A DNA stretch of 36,213 nucleotides from Caldilineales bacterium (lineage in GTDB: Bacteria; Chloroflexota; Anaerolineae; JAAEKA01). The position numbers were made by a program, and so were the translations under genes. Positions 15,745 to 23,513 of the stretch are shown one piece after another (the first letter of the stretch is position 1; every line of letters begins with the position of its first letter). Location: NCBI GenBank assembly GCA_025055015.1, contig JANWYQ010000170.1, positions 1-36,213 on the forward strand, read 5' to 3'. The notes under the pieces are model-generated. The model saw nothing but the letters and a program-made list of their open reading frames with translations, was not told the origin of the DNA and searched no databases.

Positions 15745-16031
15745 CCAGCCCGGCGGCTAAGGAGGAGCACGACGACCAGGAGGAAGATGGACGACAACAG
15801 CGCGCCCAAGTAGACGGGGGACTGGCGGGCGCGCTCGTTGAGCAGCCAGAAGCCGGCCAGCACCGAGGCCAACGGCCACAGCGCGCTCAGGGCGAGCACC
15901 AGCACCAGCTGGCGCCGCGGGGGTAGGCCCTCCCGGTTCATCTGCCGGTTGATGTGGAACAGGGTGAGCAGAGGATAGCTCAGGCCGAAAAGGATCAAGG
16001 CGAAGCCCAGCGCGATGCGCAAGGTGTCCAT
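15735..16031 (-). CDS. Small membrane protein, 98 aa, unknown function
   Basis: A 98-residue protein with three predicted membrane segments (about 5-26, 43-63 and 74-92) and a basic loop between the first two (NRQMNREGLPPRRQ). No family recognised. The ATG at 16031 has GAGG upstream and follows the histidine phosphatase stop by 9 nt, so it is almost certainly translated from the same mRNA. Its last codons and stop (GDR, then TGA) fall in the heptamer array, meaning that repeat growth or loss could have changed its C-terminus. Confidence 0.75.
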   Translation of the reverse strand: MDTLRIALGFALILFGLSYPLLTLFHINRQMNREGLPPRRQLVLVLALSALWPLASVLAGFWLLNERARQSPVYLGALLSSIFLLVVVLLLSRRAGDR

Positions 16032-16040
16032 AAGGAGCCC

Positions 16041-16697
16041 TCATCCCCGCGTGGCAGCCACCGAGGGCGCCGCGCCGTCCAGGTGGGAGGTGTCGTTGTA
16101 GGTCACCAGGTACCAGCCGTAGGGGCCTGCCTCGACCACGCTGAGGGCGGTGTTGCCGCCGATGGCCAGGCGGTGCATCTGGCTCAGGCTGGCGCCCAGC
16201 ACGTGGGCCACCAGGCTGCGCAGGGCTGCGCCGTGGCTCACCAGCAGCACGGTCTGGCCGGGGTGGCGGGCGACGATGCGCTCGGCCGTGGCGCCCAGCC
16301 GCGCCTGCAGCTCGGTGAAGCTCTCCCCGCCCCCGCGGCGGACGTCCTGGCCGGCCAGCATGGCCGCCACCTCGTCGGGGAAGCGGGCCACGATCTCCTC
16401 CCACGTCAGCCCCATCCACGCGCCGATGTCGGACTCTCGCAGCCCCGGCTCCGGGATGGGCGCCAGACCCAAGGCCTCGCCCACGATCTGCGCGGTTTCA
16501 AAGGCGCGCGCCAGGTCGCTGCTGTAGATGGCCTGGATGGGATAGCTGCGCAGGCGCTGGGCGACGATGCGCGCCTGCTGCCGGCCGAGGTCGGTGAGCG
16601 GCGTGTCCGCAGCCTGGCCCTGCCAGCGGCCGGTCAAGTTCCACTCGGTCTCACCGTGGCGCAGCAACAGGAGGGTGGTGGGCTCAGAATGCTTCAT
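16041..16697 (-). CDS. Histidine phosphatase family protein (second of tandem pair)
   Basis: Branch-1 histidine phosphatase (phosphoglycerate-mutase fold) of 218 residues. Catalytic elements are visible: LLLLRHGETEWN with phospho-acceptor His14, the acid/base Glu88 in RESDIGAWMG, and the second His155 in VSHGAALR. The ATG at 16697 overlaps the stop of the upstream paralogue as ATGA, implying translational coupling. The open frame extends upstream, but that part lies over the neighbouring gene. Family members dephosphorylate small metabolites or sugar phosphates, alpha-ribazole phosphate or 3-phosphoglycerate. No cobalamin or glycolysis gene is nearby to choose between them, so the substrate is unknown. 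Confidence 0.9.
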   Translation of the reverse strand: MKHSEPTTLLLLRHGETEWNLTGRWQGQAADTPLTDLGRQQARIVAQRLRSYPIQAIYSSDLARAFETAQIVGEALGLAPIPEPGLRESDIGAWMGLTWEEIVARFPDEVAAMLAGQDVRRGGGESFTELQARLGATAERIVARHPGQTVLLVSHGAALRSLVAHVLGASLSQMHRLAIGGNTALSVVEAGPYGWYLVTYNDTSHLDGAAPSVAATRG

Positions 16698-17338
16698 CGT
16701 CCGTCGTCGTTGGTGGCCGTCAGATGGCCGTCCAGGTGCGCGGCGTCGGCCACCAGGGAGCTCCAAGCGCGGCCATCGGTCAGGTGGATGGCGGTGATGG
16801 AGGTGTTGGGGATGGGCTGATTGTAGCGAGCGGAGGGGTCGTCCTGGTGTTGGGTCAGGAGCAGGCTGGCGCGCACGTTGCCGCCGTGGGTCACCACGGC
16901 CACCGTCTGGCCGGGATGGCGGGCAACCAGCGCATCCACGGCCCGCCGCACGCGCTCAATGAAACCCGCCCAGGTTTCGCCGGTGTCTCCGCGCGGCAGG
17001 TCCATCTCCCGGATCTGCTGGACAGGCCAGCGGCTGCGCACCTCCTCGACGGTGAGGCCTTGCCACCGGCCCATGTCGAACTCGCGCCACAGGGGATCGG
17101 CCACCGGCGTCAGGCCCAGGGTCGCGGCGACGATCTCGGCGGTCTCCATGGAGCGGCGCAGGTCGCTGGTGTAGAGGGCATCTATGTGGAAGTCGCGCAG
17201 CCGGCGGGCCAACAGCGCGGCCTGGCGCCGGCCCTCGGCGGTCAGCCCGCCGGCCTCCGGCGCCTGGCCCTGCACTCGATGCTGCGCGTTCCACTCGCTC
17301 TCGCCGTGGCGGCAGAGGAGAAGGGTGGTGGGGCGCAT
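16694..17338 (-). CDS. Histidine phosphatase family protein (first of tandem pair)
   Basis: A 214-residue histidine phosphatase with LLLCRHGESEWN (His11), Glu86 in REFDMGRWQG, and His151 in VTHGGNVR. All catalytic positions are present, so it should be active. It is clearly related to the gene immediately downstream: both end near a shared HLDG motif and both have WxGLTxEE after the acid residue. This suggests a local duplication followed by divergence. The ATG at 17338 lacks a strong ribosome-binding site, and a heptamer array lies just upstream. It is the first gene of a probable four-gene unit with the second phosphatase, the 98-aa membrane protein and possibly the LysE exporter. Confidence 0.9.
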   Translation of the reverse strand: MRPTTLLLCRHGESEWNAQHRVQGQAPEAGGLTAEGRRQAALLARRLRDFHIDALYTSDLRRSMETAEIVAATLGLTPVADPLWREFDMGRWQGLTVEEVRSRWPVQQIREMDLPRGDTGETWAGFIERVRRAVDALVARHPGQTVAVVTHGGNVRASLLLTQHQDDPSARYNQPIPNTSITAIHLTDGRAWSSLVADAAHLDGHLTATNDDGR

Positions 17339-17353
17339 AGGTTACTACAAGGG

Positions 17354-17409
17354 GCGTAACGAGCAATGCGTAAGGAGCAACGAGTAACTGCCAACACGCA
17401 ACAGATCAC
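17354..17409. repeat. Heptamer array, class GNGNAAC
   Basis: Eight consecutive 7-mers: GCGTAAC, GAGCAAT, GCGTAAG, GAGCAAC, GAGTAAC, TGCCAAC, ACGCAAC, AGATCAC. They fill the gap between the 76-aa gene and the first histidine phosphatase gene. Confidence 0.8.
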
Positions 17410-17440
17410 GTCCGACGCACTACTCGTTAGGGGTTATGCT

Positions 17441-17671
17441 TCAGATCAGCGTTTTCATCCGCAACATCCGGTCGCCCACGGCCTGCAGGGCGCGGGCGAT
17501 GTTGGGCTTGCCCTCGCGCTGGAGCTGCTGCACCGAGGCGTTGAGCACGCCGAAAAAGGTGCCGTCCACACGGCTGAGGTTGAGGCTGATGATCTGGGTG
17601 AGCTCGTCGTCGTCCCTGGCCGCCAAGATCTGGCGCACCAGCGCGATCGCCTCCTGTTGGGTCATGGCCAT
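17441..17671 (-). CDS. Small hypothetical protein, 76 aa
   Basis: A 76-residue soluble protein starting MAMTQQEAIALVRQILAA. It is mostly helical by composition, with a Gln/Arg/Leu-rich C-terminal half ending KTLI. I do not recognise a family. The ATG at 17671 has GGAG upstream at workable spacing; a second ATG six bases later is possible. The open frame continues further upstream, but those residues are Pro/Gly/Arg-rich and cover the probable promoter. It is transcribed away from the SRPBCC gene, and a heptamer array separates it from the phosphatase genes. Confidence 0.65.
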   Translation of the reverse strand: MAMTQQEAIALVRQILAARDDDELTQIISLNLSRVDGTFFGVLNASVQQLQREGKPNIARALQAVGDRMLRMKTLI

Positions 17672-17783
17672 AGCATCACGCTCCGGGTCATTCGTCGCAG
17701 CGACGGGCCGGCAGGCGCCGGGGGCGTCCGCCGTTGGTCCCCCGCCTTGGGCTGTGCCGCTGGGAGTGTAGCCGACGCGGTGC

Positions 17784-17812
17784 ATTCTACCCGGCCCTTG
17801 GCGAATCGGCAA
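17784..17812 (-). promoter_or_regulatory. Probable promoter of the 76-aa gene
   Basis: Minus strand TTGCCG (17812-17807), 17-bp spacer, TAGAAT (17789-17784). Each hexamer has good partial agreement with consensus. It lies about 110 bp upstream of the ATG. Confidence 0.55.
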
Positions 17813-17864
17813 GGCCGGCCAAGCGAGCCGCGCCGTGCATTCTGGCGAGAGGGCCCCTTGCGCT

Positions 17865-17870
17865 TATAAT
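17865..17870 (+). promoter_or_regulatory. -10 element upstream of the SRPBCC gene
   Basis: Perfect TATAAT at 17865-17870, 62 bp upstream of the ATG at 17933. The matching -35 is weak (TGGCGA at 17843 with 16-bp spacing at best), so the promoter may be weak or activator dependent. Confidence 0.55.
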
Positions 17871-17932
17871 GGGCGATGCCTTTCACCGCTGAGATGAGCT
17901 TATCGAAGTGGACGCCCCCTGGAGGTCCGACC

Positions 17933-18394
17933 ATGCCCATCACCTTCGACCACACCATCCCCACCACCCTCAGCCGCGATGCGCTGTGGGCGCTGCTGCG
18001 GCAGAGCTTCCGCAACTCCGACGAGAGCCCCATCTGGCCCCACGAGCTGGAGACGGTGCGCTCGGCCGCGGTGGAGCCGGGCGCGCTGGTGCGGGCCATC
18101 TACCGAGGTCCCCTCGGCTTCAACGCGCAGGCCGAGTACCGCTTCGCCGAGGTGGAGCCGGGCCGCCGGCTGCGCTACGAGGCCGCGGCCTCCCATCCCC
18201 TGCGCGGGGGCGGCCTCGTGGAGATCGAGCCGACGGACGCCGGCAGCCTGCTGCGTTGGCGCGGGGAGTATCGCCTGCGCCCCCGGCCGACCGCGCTGGT
18301 GGCAGCCCTGTTCACGCGGCTCTACTTCCAAGGGCGCTTCTTCGCCGAGCTGCGACGCCGGCTGGACGCACACGCCGCTGCGCAGCCAGGCTGA
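17933..18394 (+). CDS. SRPBCC (START-like) family protein
   Basis: A 153-residue protein with the pattern of the SRPBCC/polyketide-cyclase fold, small helix-grip domains that bind hydrophobic ligands. The N-terminal strand is FDHTIPTTLSRDALWALL. Alternating strands follow (LVRAIYRGPLGFNAQAEYRFAEV and LLRWRGEYRLRPR), and a long C-terminal helix (FFAELRRRLDAHA) packs in the groove. The ATG at 17933 has GGAGG seven bases upstream. An earlier ATG at 17876 would place the start nearly on the -10 element and is rejected. It converges with the transglutaminase-like gene, with only 6 nt between stops. No ligand or reaction can be assigned. Confidence 0.7.
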   Translation: MPITFDHTIPTTLSRDALWALLRQSFRNSDESPIWPHELETVRSAAVEPGALVRAIYRGPLGFNAQAEYRFAEVEPGRRLRYEAAASHPLRGGGLVEIEPTDAGSLLRWRGEYRLRPRPTALVAALFTRLYFQGRFFAELRRRLDAHAAAQPG

Positions 18395-18400
18395 GAGAGC

Positions 18401-19024
18401 TCACTGCAGCCGCGGCGGCCGGCCGTCGTTAGGCCCCGGCTTGCCCTTCCACACGGTTTTCTGCCGGTGGTCCTGCACCACGGCCAGGTAGATGGTGCGC
18501 CCCGCCACGTAGTCGTTGTGCTGCAGCGCGTCCAAGAAGGTGTCCCACTCCCCCCGATAGAGCTCGTTGTTGCTGATTACCCGCCACTTGCCCCCGTGCT
18601 TGAAGAACAGCATCACGTGGGCAGCGTTGACCCATCCCACCTCGAAGGGGTTGATCAACACCGTCACCAGGTAGCGGTCCTCCGGGTCGTCGCAAAAGGG
18701 CTCGACGTTGGCCGCCGAGAAGCAGGCCAGGCCGTCGCAGTCGTCCCGGAACTTGCCGGTGCTCAGGAGCTGATACGCAGCGTGGCCCAGGCTGGGGAAG
18801 AAATCGAACACCCCGCCCAGGGGGTCGGAGGTCCACTCGGCGCGGTCCCGCAGCCAGTCGGCGTACTCCTCCAGCGAGGCGAAGCGCAGCGGCTGCCACT
18901 CTACCTGCGGCCGCATGAGATTGGCCAGGCGGGAGAAGGGGCCCTTCAGCCAGACCATCCAGACGGCCAGCGCGTTGCGCCAGCCCCAGATGACGGCGCG
19001 TTGACGGCGTTTCAAGCGTGCCAA
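18401..19024 (-). CDS. Transglutaminase-like (papain-fold) protein
   Basis: A protein of about 207 residues whose core resembles transglutaminase-like cysteine proteins. FRDDCDGLACFSAANV provides the candidate nucleophile Cys in the D-C-D-x-L-A context, AAHVMLFFKHGGKW provides the His, and the following ISNNELYRG segment could provide the third polar residue. A basic, hydrophobic N-terminal segment (RAVIWGWRNALAVWMVWL) could be a membrane anchor. The start is uncertain. I use the TTG at 19024, which has GAGG upstream. The frame stays open to an ATG at 19102, but that ATG lies in a palindromic repeat element. The role is unknown; related domains act as peptidases or amidases. Confidence 0.65.
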   Translation of the reverse strand: MARLKRRQRAVIWGWRNALAVWMVWLKGPFSRLANLMRPQVEWQPLRFASLEEYADWLRDRAEWTSDPLGGVFDFFPSLGHAAYQLLSTGKFRDDCDGLACFSAANVEPFCDDPEDRYLVTVLINPFEVGWVNAAHVMLFFKHGGKWRVISNNELYRGEWDTFLDALQHNDYVAGRTIYLAVVQDHRQKTVWKGKPGPNDGRPPRLQ

Positions 19025-19066
19025 GGCAAGGTGACCTCGTGCTAGGGGTTGGCTTGCCAGAGGGGC

Positions 19067-19165
19067 GCGAGCTCCGCGGGAGGGGGCGCTGCGGGTTCGC
19101 ACCTGGGGGTGCGAACTCCGCAGGGGAGATGCTGCGGGCTCGCATCTACGGGTGCGAACTCCGCA
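19067..19165. repeat. Palindromic element array, GCGAACTCCGC family
   Basis: Two nearly identical stem-loop units (19090-19122 and 19133-19165), each TGCGGGYTCGCAYC, 4-nt loop region, GGTGCGAACTCCGCA, followed by GGGG, plus a third degenerate right arm at 19067-19081. The family recurs as a perfect palindrome at 32667-32700. It lies in the 221-nt gap upstream of the transglutaminase-like gene. Confidence 0.75.
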
Positions 19166-19245
19166 GGGGTGGAAGCCCCAAGGCGGCGGGCGCTAGACGA
19201 CGCAAAAGCCGACGCCTCCGGGCGCACGGCCGGGGCGACGGCTCG

Positions 19246-19644
19246 CTACACCCCGCCGACGAAATAGGCGTCGGCCGACTTCTGCAGCAGGATGTAGAGG
19301 CTGTAGACGCCCAACAGCGTGCCGAGGGGGAAGTTAAACAGGTCCAGCGCCCCGACCACCAGCGCCAGGTACCGGCCCCAGGCGCGACGGCGCAGCAACC
19401 CAACGCCGGCCAGCAAGCACAGAAGCGCCCAGGGCAGCAACACCAGGGCCATGACGATGGCCCCGATCAGCAAGGCCAAGAAAGCGGTCGGGTCGCCGGC
19501 CTCGCTGCTGGCGTACACACCGATCACGAACAGAAAGGCGGCAATCCCGACGCCCAACAGTCCGTAAAAAACCGCGCTGATGATGCGCAGCCAGCCGATG
19601 ATCTGCACATGGCTGTGCAGGCTCTGCTCGTTGATGGAGTTCAT
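19246..19644 (-). CDS. Four-helix membrane protein, unknown function
   Basis: A 132-residue membrane protein with about four hydrophobic segments (about 18-45, 55-83, 88-107 and 107-122). Its first polar residues, MNSINEQSLHSHVQIIGWLRI, resemble small bacterial DUF membrane proteins that start with a His/Ile-Trp-Leu amphipathic stretch. The motif RRRAWGRYLALVVGALDL is typical of that kind of protein. The ATG at 19644 has AAAGGGAAG upstream. No family name can be given with confidence. It lies 102 nt downstream of the ABC exporter operon and may be its last gene. Confidence 0.75.
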   Translation of the reverse strand: MNSINEQSLHSHVQIIGWLRIISAVFYGLLGVGIAAFLFVIGVYASSEAGDPTAFLALLIGAIVMALVLLPWALLCLLAGVGLLRRRAWGRYLALVVGALDLFNFPLGTLLGVYSLYILLQKSADAYFVGGV

Positions 19645-19746
19645 GAAAGCTTCCCTTTCTCAGAACTGGCGGTCCTGCTCCACCGACTCGGCCGGCCCAC
19701 CTATGCTGGCATCCCTTGGCCGGATGGCCAGAAGAGTGGACTTCGG

Positions 19747-20979
19747 TCACCCGCGCGCCAACAGGGCCCGATAGAAGGACCTGGCCGTCAGCGGCTGGCC
19801 GGTCAACAGGTACTGCGCTCGGAAGAGTCGCGCCGTCAGGCGAATAATAAAGTAGGCCGTGACAAACTGCAAAACCGCTGCCAGCGCGGCCTGCCACAGC
19901 GGCACCTCGACGGCGGCCATGCGGCCGATCATGACCACCGATGAGGTCAGGGGGAACAGGCTCAGAAAGATCGCCAAAGGGCCGGTGGGGTTTCCGGACG
20001 ACACAGCCATGAACATGTAGGCGACGATGATGGGCAGCATCACGATCCAGGTGACGCTTTTGGTCTGGTTGATGTCCGGCGCCAGCGCGCCGATGCCGGC
20101 GAACTGCGCACCGTAGATGGCGTAGCCGCCCAGGAAGAAGATCAGTGCCCAGCCCAGCAGGGCCGTGGGGAGGGCGAAGCCGGCGGGGATGCCCAGGGCC
20201 TGGCCGCCGAACCGGGCCACCGCCCACAGCACGCCCAACCACAGGGCCGTCATAGCCAGGCCCAGCAGGCCTAGCGCCATGACCTTGCCCGTGACCATCT
20301 GGGTTGGCGACACCGAGGTCATGAGAACCTCGATCACCCGGTTCTTCTTCTCGTCCACCAGCGCGTTGATCAGGATGCTGCCCGGCAGGACCAGCGCCAG
20401 GTACAGGATGAGGACCATGAAAAACGGCAACATCTCCGTGATCCAGGAGGCCTCCACCGGCGGCGCCAGGGAGGTGATCTGGAGCTGCAACGGCTGCTGG
20501 ACGACGGCGGCCAGGCCGGCGTCTCCGCCCAGCAGGTTGACCAGCAACAGGTGTTCCAGCAAGCTGCGGTCCAGGCGGTCGCTCGCCAGGTCGTAGTCGT
20601 CGGTGACGTAGGTCACCTGGCCGCTCTGCACGTAGTCCGCCGAGATCACGTAATAGCCGGTGATCTCGCCGGCGGCCAGGGCCTTGCTCGCCGCAGCCTC
20701 GTCCTCGTACTGCACCAATCGCGCGCCGGCCAGGCCGGGGGGCATCGTCCGGATCAGGTGGCCCGGGTCCACCAAGCCGGTCGGACGGCTGGATGGTCCG
20801 GCCAGCGCCGCCGCCTGGGCCTCGGCCATGGCGTTGGACAGGGCGTTGCGGTTGGCCCATCCCACGCCCGCTGCCACCAGGCCGAGCACGATGGGAACGA
20901 CGAACGCGAAGATCACGAACGACTTTCGTCGCAGCGTCGTGCGGATCTCAGCGGCCATGATCGCAAGGGTCTTGCTCAT
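19747..20979 (-). CDS. ABC-2 type permease (second of pair)
   Basis: Membrane subunit of an ABC exporter, 410 residues from the ATG at 20979 (GGAGG close upstream). A first helix at about 22-40 is followed by a large extracytoplasmic domain of about 170 residues. A bundle of five or six helices comes next, with the family segment VDEKKNRVIEVLMTSVSPTQMVTGKV, typical of the NatB/YhaP-like ABC-2 permeases. An open frame extends far upstream of this ATG but only overlaps the neighbouring permease gene in the wrong frame. It is 17 nt downstream of a paralogous permease, so the transporter is probably a heterodimer of two permeases with one ATPase. Confidence 0.9.
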   Translation of the reverse strand: MSKTLAIMAAEIRTTLRRKSFVIFAFVVPIVLGLVAAGVGWANRNALSNAMAEAQAAALAGPSSRPTGLVDPGHLIRTMPPGLAGARLVQYEDEAAASKALAAGEITGYYVISADYVQSGQVTYVTDDYDLASDRLDRSLLEHLLLVNLLGGDAGLAAVVQQPLQLQITSLAPPVEASWITEMLPFFMVLILYLALVLPGSILINALVDEKKNRVIEVLMTSVSPTQMVTGKVMALGLLGLAMTALWLGVLWAVARFGGQALGIPAGFALPTALLGWALIFFLGGYAIYGAQFAGIGALAPDINQTKSVTWIVMLPIIVAYMFMAVSSGNPTGPLAIFLSLFPLTSSVVMIGRMAAVEVPLWQAALAAVLQFVTAYFIIRLTARLFRAQYLLTGQPLTARSFYRALLARG

Positions 20980-20996
20980 AGCTCCTCCGACCTCCT

Positions 20997-22187
20997 CTAC
21001 GCCCCCCTCCGCACCATCCGCCCCAGCCGCAGCCCCTGCCCATAGCGCAGCATGTTGGCGCGGAAGAGCTTGCCGGCCAGCCAGACCAGGGCCACGCCGC
21101 AGACCAGGGCCACCAGCGCGGCCGCCACGAACTGCGCCGTCGGCACCTCCATGAAGATGCTGCGCGCGGCCAGGCTGGTGACGCTGGTCAGGGGGAAGAG
21201 GCTGAGGGCGATGGCCAGCGGGCTGTTGGGGTTGGTGGCAAACAGAAAGACCAGGTAGATGGGCGCGAAGAGCACCAGAAACGCCACAGCGCCCACCTGC
21301 TGCCCCTCCTGCACGTCCACTACCGTGGAGCCCAGGGCCACCATCAGCGCGGCCAGGCACAGGAAGCTGGGCAGCGCCACCAAGCTCAGCAGCGCCAGGT
21401 CGCGGCCGTTGATCCGCAGGTCCTGCAGCCACTCCCAGCCCATCACGTTCGCGCCGAACCAGGCGAAGCCCAGCAACAGCCCTACCCAGCTCGCCGCCAG
21501 CAACAGGGCCATCCCCATCACGCCGACGATCTTGCCGGCCATCATCTGTCCGGGGGAGACAGAGGAGATGATGATCTCGACGGTGCGATTTTGCTTCTCG
21601 TCGGCAATGGCTCCCACCAGGGTGGCGGCCACGGTCATGACCCAAAAGGCAAACAGCAGCGCGACCAGCAGCGGCAGGAACTGCTCCAGGCCGGGCGCGT
21701 CTAACGGCACGGCTCGGCGGCTGTCCATGGCCAGCATGCTGATGCGAGGTCCCTCCAGCGCGCGCGTGGCCACCTCCGGCGGCTGGCCGGCCAGCAGGTT
21801 GGCGCGCACGGCCCGCACGAAGGCCTCGGTGGCTTCGCTGCTCACCTGGCCGTTGTGCATCAGCTCGGCCTGCCGCGTCTGAGGGTAGTCGGCGGGCAGC
21901 ACGTAGTAGGCCGCAATCTCGCCGGCCTCCAACGCGGCGCGCGCCTCGGCCGGGCTGGCAAAGGGCACGAAGCGCAGGTGGTCGTCGCCGGTCGGCGGGG
22001 TCCTCAGGAACTGGCCGGGATCAACATAGCCCACGGCGGTGGTCTGCTGAGACATGCGCTCCGTCAGCCAGCCCATGAAGGCGGTGAAGCCCAGGAAGAA
22101 CGGCATGGCGACGATGGCCAGCAGGAAGCCACGCTTGAGCACTTCCTTCTTGAACTGGTGCTCGGCCACCAGCCACATCTTGGACAT
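20997..22187 (-). CDS. ABC-2 type permease (first of pair)
   Basis: A 396-residue permease paralogous to the next gene: an N-terminal helix after MWLVAEHQFKKEVLKRGF, an external domain, and a C-terminal bundle of about six helices. The conserved cytoplasmic segment IADEKQNRTVEIIISSVSPGQMMAGKI marks the NatB-like ABC-2 family. The ATG at 22187 follows GGGAGGGG. It starts 12 nt after the ATPase stop. By family these systems export ions (Na+ in the Bacillus NatAB case), drugs or peptides. Nothing here fixes the substrate. Confidence 0.9.
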   Translation of the reverse strand: MSKMWLVAEHQFKKEVLKRGFLLAIVAMPFFLGFTAFMGWLTERMSQQTTAVGYVDPGQFLRTPPTGDDHLRFVPFASPAEARAALEAGEIAAYYVLPADYPQTRQAELMHNGQVSSEATEAFVRAVRANLLAGQPPEVATRALEGPRISMLAMDSRRAVPLDAPGLEQFLPLLVALLFAFWVMTVAATLVGAIADEKQNRTVEIIISSVSPGQMMAGKIVGVMGMALLLAASWVGLLLGFAWFGANVMGWEWLQDLRINGRDLALLSLVALPSFLCLAALMVALGSTVVDVQEGQQVGAVAFLVLFAPIYLVFLFATNPNSPLAIALSLFPLTSVTSLAARSIFMEVPTAQFVAAALVALVCGVALVWLAGKLFRANMLRYGQGLRLGRMVRRGA

Positions 22188-22199
22188 GGCGCCCCTCCC

Positions 22200-23090
22200 T
22201 CACTGCTGGCTCACCGCCTGGATGAAGATCTCGTCCAGGCTGGGCAGGGCGATCTCGAACTGCTCCACCGCGCAGTGCCGGCTGACCAGCTGCTGCAGGA
22301 TGTCTTGCGGCGTGGTTCGCTGGTCCAACATGAGCTGCACGACGCCGTTGAGGGGCACCACGGCCTGCACGCCGGCCAGCGGCGGCAGCTCGCCGGCCAG
22401 GCGCACCCGCACTGCGTGGCCGGAGTACTGGCGTTGGATCTGCGCCACCTCGCCGTAGAGCACGTTGCGCCCTTGGTTGATCAGCACGATCCGGTTGCAC
22501 ATCTCCTCCACCTGGTGCATGATGTGGGTGGACATCAGGATGGTCACCCCCTGCCGGCGCAGCTCCAGCAGCAGGTCCTTGGCCAACTGGGTGTTCACCG
22601 GGTCCAAGCCGCTGAAGGGCTCGTCCATGATCAGCAGCTCCGGGCCGTGGAGCACGGTCGCGATGATCTGGGCCTTCTGCTGCATGCCCTTGCTCAGCTC
22701 CTTGACCTTCTTGTCCCGGTGTTGGGCCAGGTCGAAGCGCTCCAGGTAGGGCTGCAGGCGGCGACGGGCCTCGGCCTTGGACAGCCCCTTGAGGGTAGCC
22801 AGGTAGACCAGACAGGCTTCCAGCGGCATCTCCTGGTAGAGGCCGCGCTCCTCCGGCATGTAGCCGATGCGGTTCTTCTTAGCCTCGGTCATGGGGCCGC
22901 CGAGGATGGAGACGTCGCCGGCGTCGGGCTTGAAGATGTCCAGCATCAAGCGGATCGTGGTGGTCTTGCCGGCGCCGTTGGGGCCCAACAGCCCGAAGAT
23001 CTCCCCTTTCTCCACAGCAAACGAGACGTCGGCCACCGCCTGGGTAGCGCCGAAGGCCTTTTTCAAGCGGGAGACCTCGACTGCGTACAT
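22200..23090 (-). CDS. ABC transporter ATPase (NatA-like)
   Basis: Nucleotide-binding subunit that powers the two adjacent permeases. All ABC motifs are present in the 296-residue product: Walker A GPNGAGKT at 36-43, Q-loop region, signature LSKGMQQK, Walker B LLIMDEPFSGLDP, and the switch His in STHIMHQ. The signature LSKGMQQK rather than LSGGQ is common in the NatA/DrrA-like exporter group. A C-terminal extension of about 85 residues with the LPSLDEIFIQAV ending is also characteristic of that group. The ATG at 23090 follows AAAGGAGA. It is the first gene of a three-gene operon, possibly with the 132-aa membrane protein as fourth. Confidence 0.94.
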   Translation of the reverse strand: MYAVEVSRLKKAFGATQAVADVSFAVEKGEIFGLLGPNGAGKTTTIRLMLDIFKPDAGDVSILGGPMTEAKKNRIGYMPEERGLYQEMPLEACLVYLATLKGLSKAEARRRLQPYLERFDLAQHRDKKVKELSKGMQQKAQIIATVLHGPELLIMDEPFSGLDPVNTQLAKDLLLELRRQGVTILMSTHIMHQVEEMCNRIVLINQGRNVLYGEVAQIQRQYSGHAVRVRLAGELPPLAGVQAVVPLNGVVQLMLDQRTTPQDILQQLVSRHCAVEQFEIALPSLDEIFIQAVSQQ

Positions 23091-23420
23091 GGCTGCCTTC
23101 TCCTTTCGTAGGCAAACAGGCGCCGCCGCCCTGGCTTTTCAAATTGAGCTTGAAGTTGCGGAAGGAGAGGTGATGGATGGAGCTTTTGGTGGGGGCGGCT
23201 ACCTCGTTCGCCGCTTGCAGGGCTCGTTACACGGCCAACTGCTGCGTTCGCCCTGTCGTCTGCGAGCTAAAAGAGGTAGAGCGCATCCGTGTTCGCTCGG
23301 TCCTCAGCCAAAAGGATCCGTTGCGCGCTCAGTACCTCAAGGGGTGGGTAAAACGCAGGTGGTAAGTTCGCAGGTCGCTTCCGGCCGTGACCGAACCAGC
23401 TGCAGGGACTTTCCGCTGCC

Positions 23421-23449
23421 ATTGTAGCACCGGGCGCTAAGGGAGCCAA
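23421..23449 (-). promoter_or_regulatory. Possible promoter of the ABC exporter operon
   Basis: Minus strand TTGGCT (23449-23444), 17-bp spacer, TACAAT (23426-23421). If used, it leaves a leader of about 325 nt before the ATPase gene. I see no gene or recognisable riboswitch in the stretch 23091-23420. Confidence 0.5.
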
Positions 23450-23451
23450 AC

Positions 23452-23485
23452 AGACTGGCCCAGCCTCTGAAGGCTCGGCCAGTCT
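23452..23485. repeat. Near-perfect hairpin/palindrome between divergent promoters
   Basis: AGACTGGCC (23452-23460) / GGCCAGTCT (23477-23485), then one mismatch and an inner AGCCT/AGGCT stem with a CTGA loop. It lies between the leftward promoter at 23421-23449 and the rightward promoter at 23514-23542. It could be an operator or a terminator blocking read-through. Confidence 0.55.
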
Positions 23486-23513
23486 CCGGTCTCCCCTGCG
23501 CACAGCGCCTGAG

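Noticed and set aside
20980-21645. Long N-terminal extension of the second ABC-2 permease
   Set aside because: It overlaps the first permease gene in the wrong frame; the ATG at 20979 with a close GGAGG gives a normal family protein.
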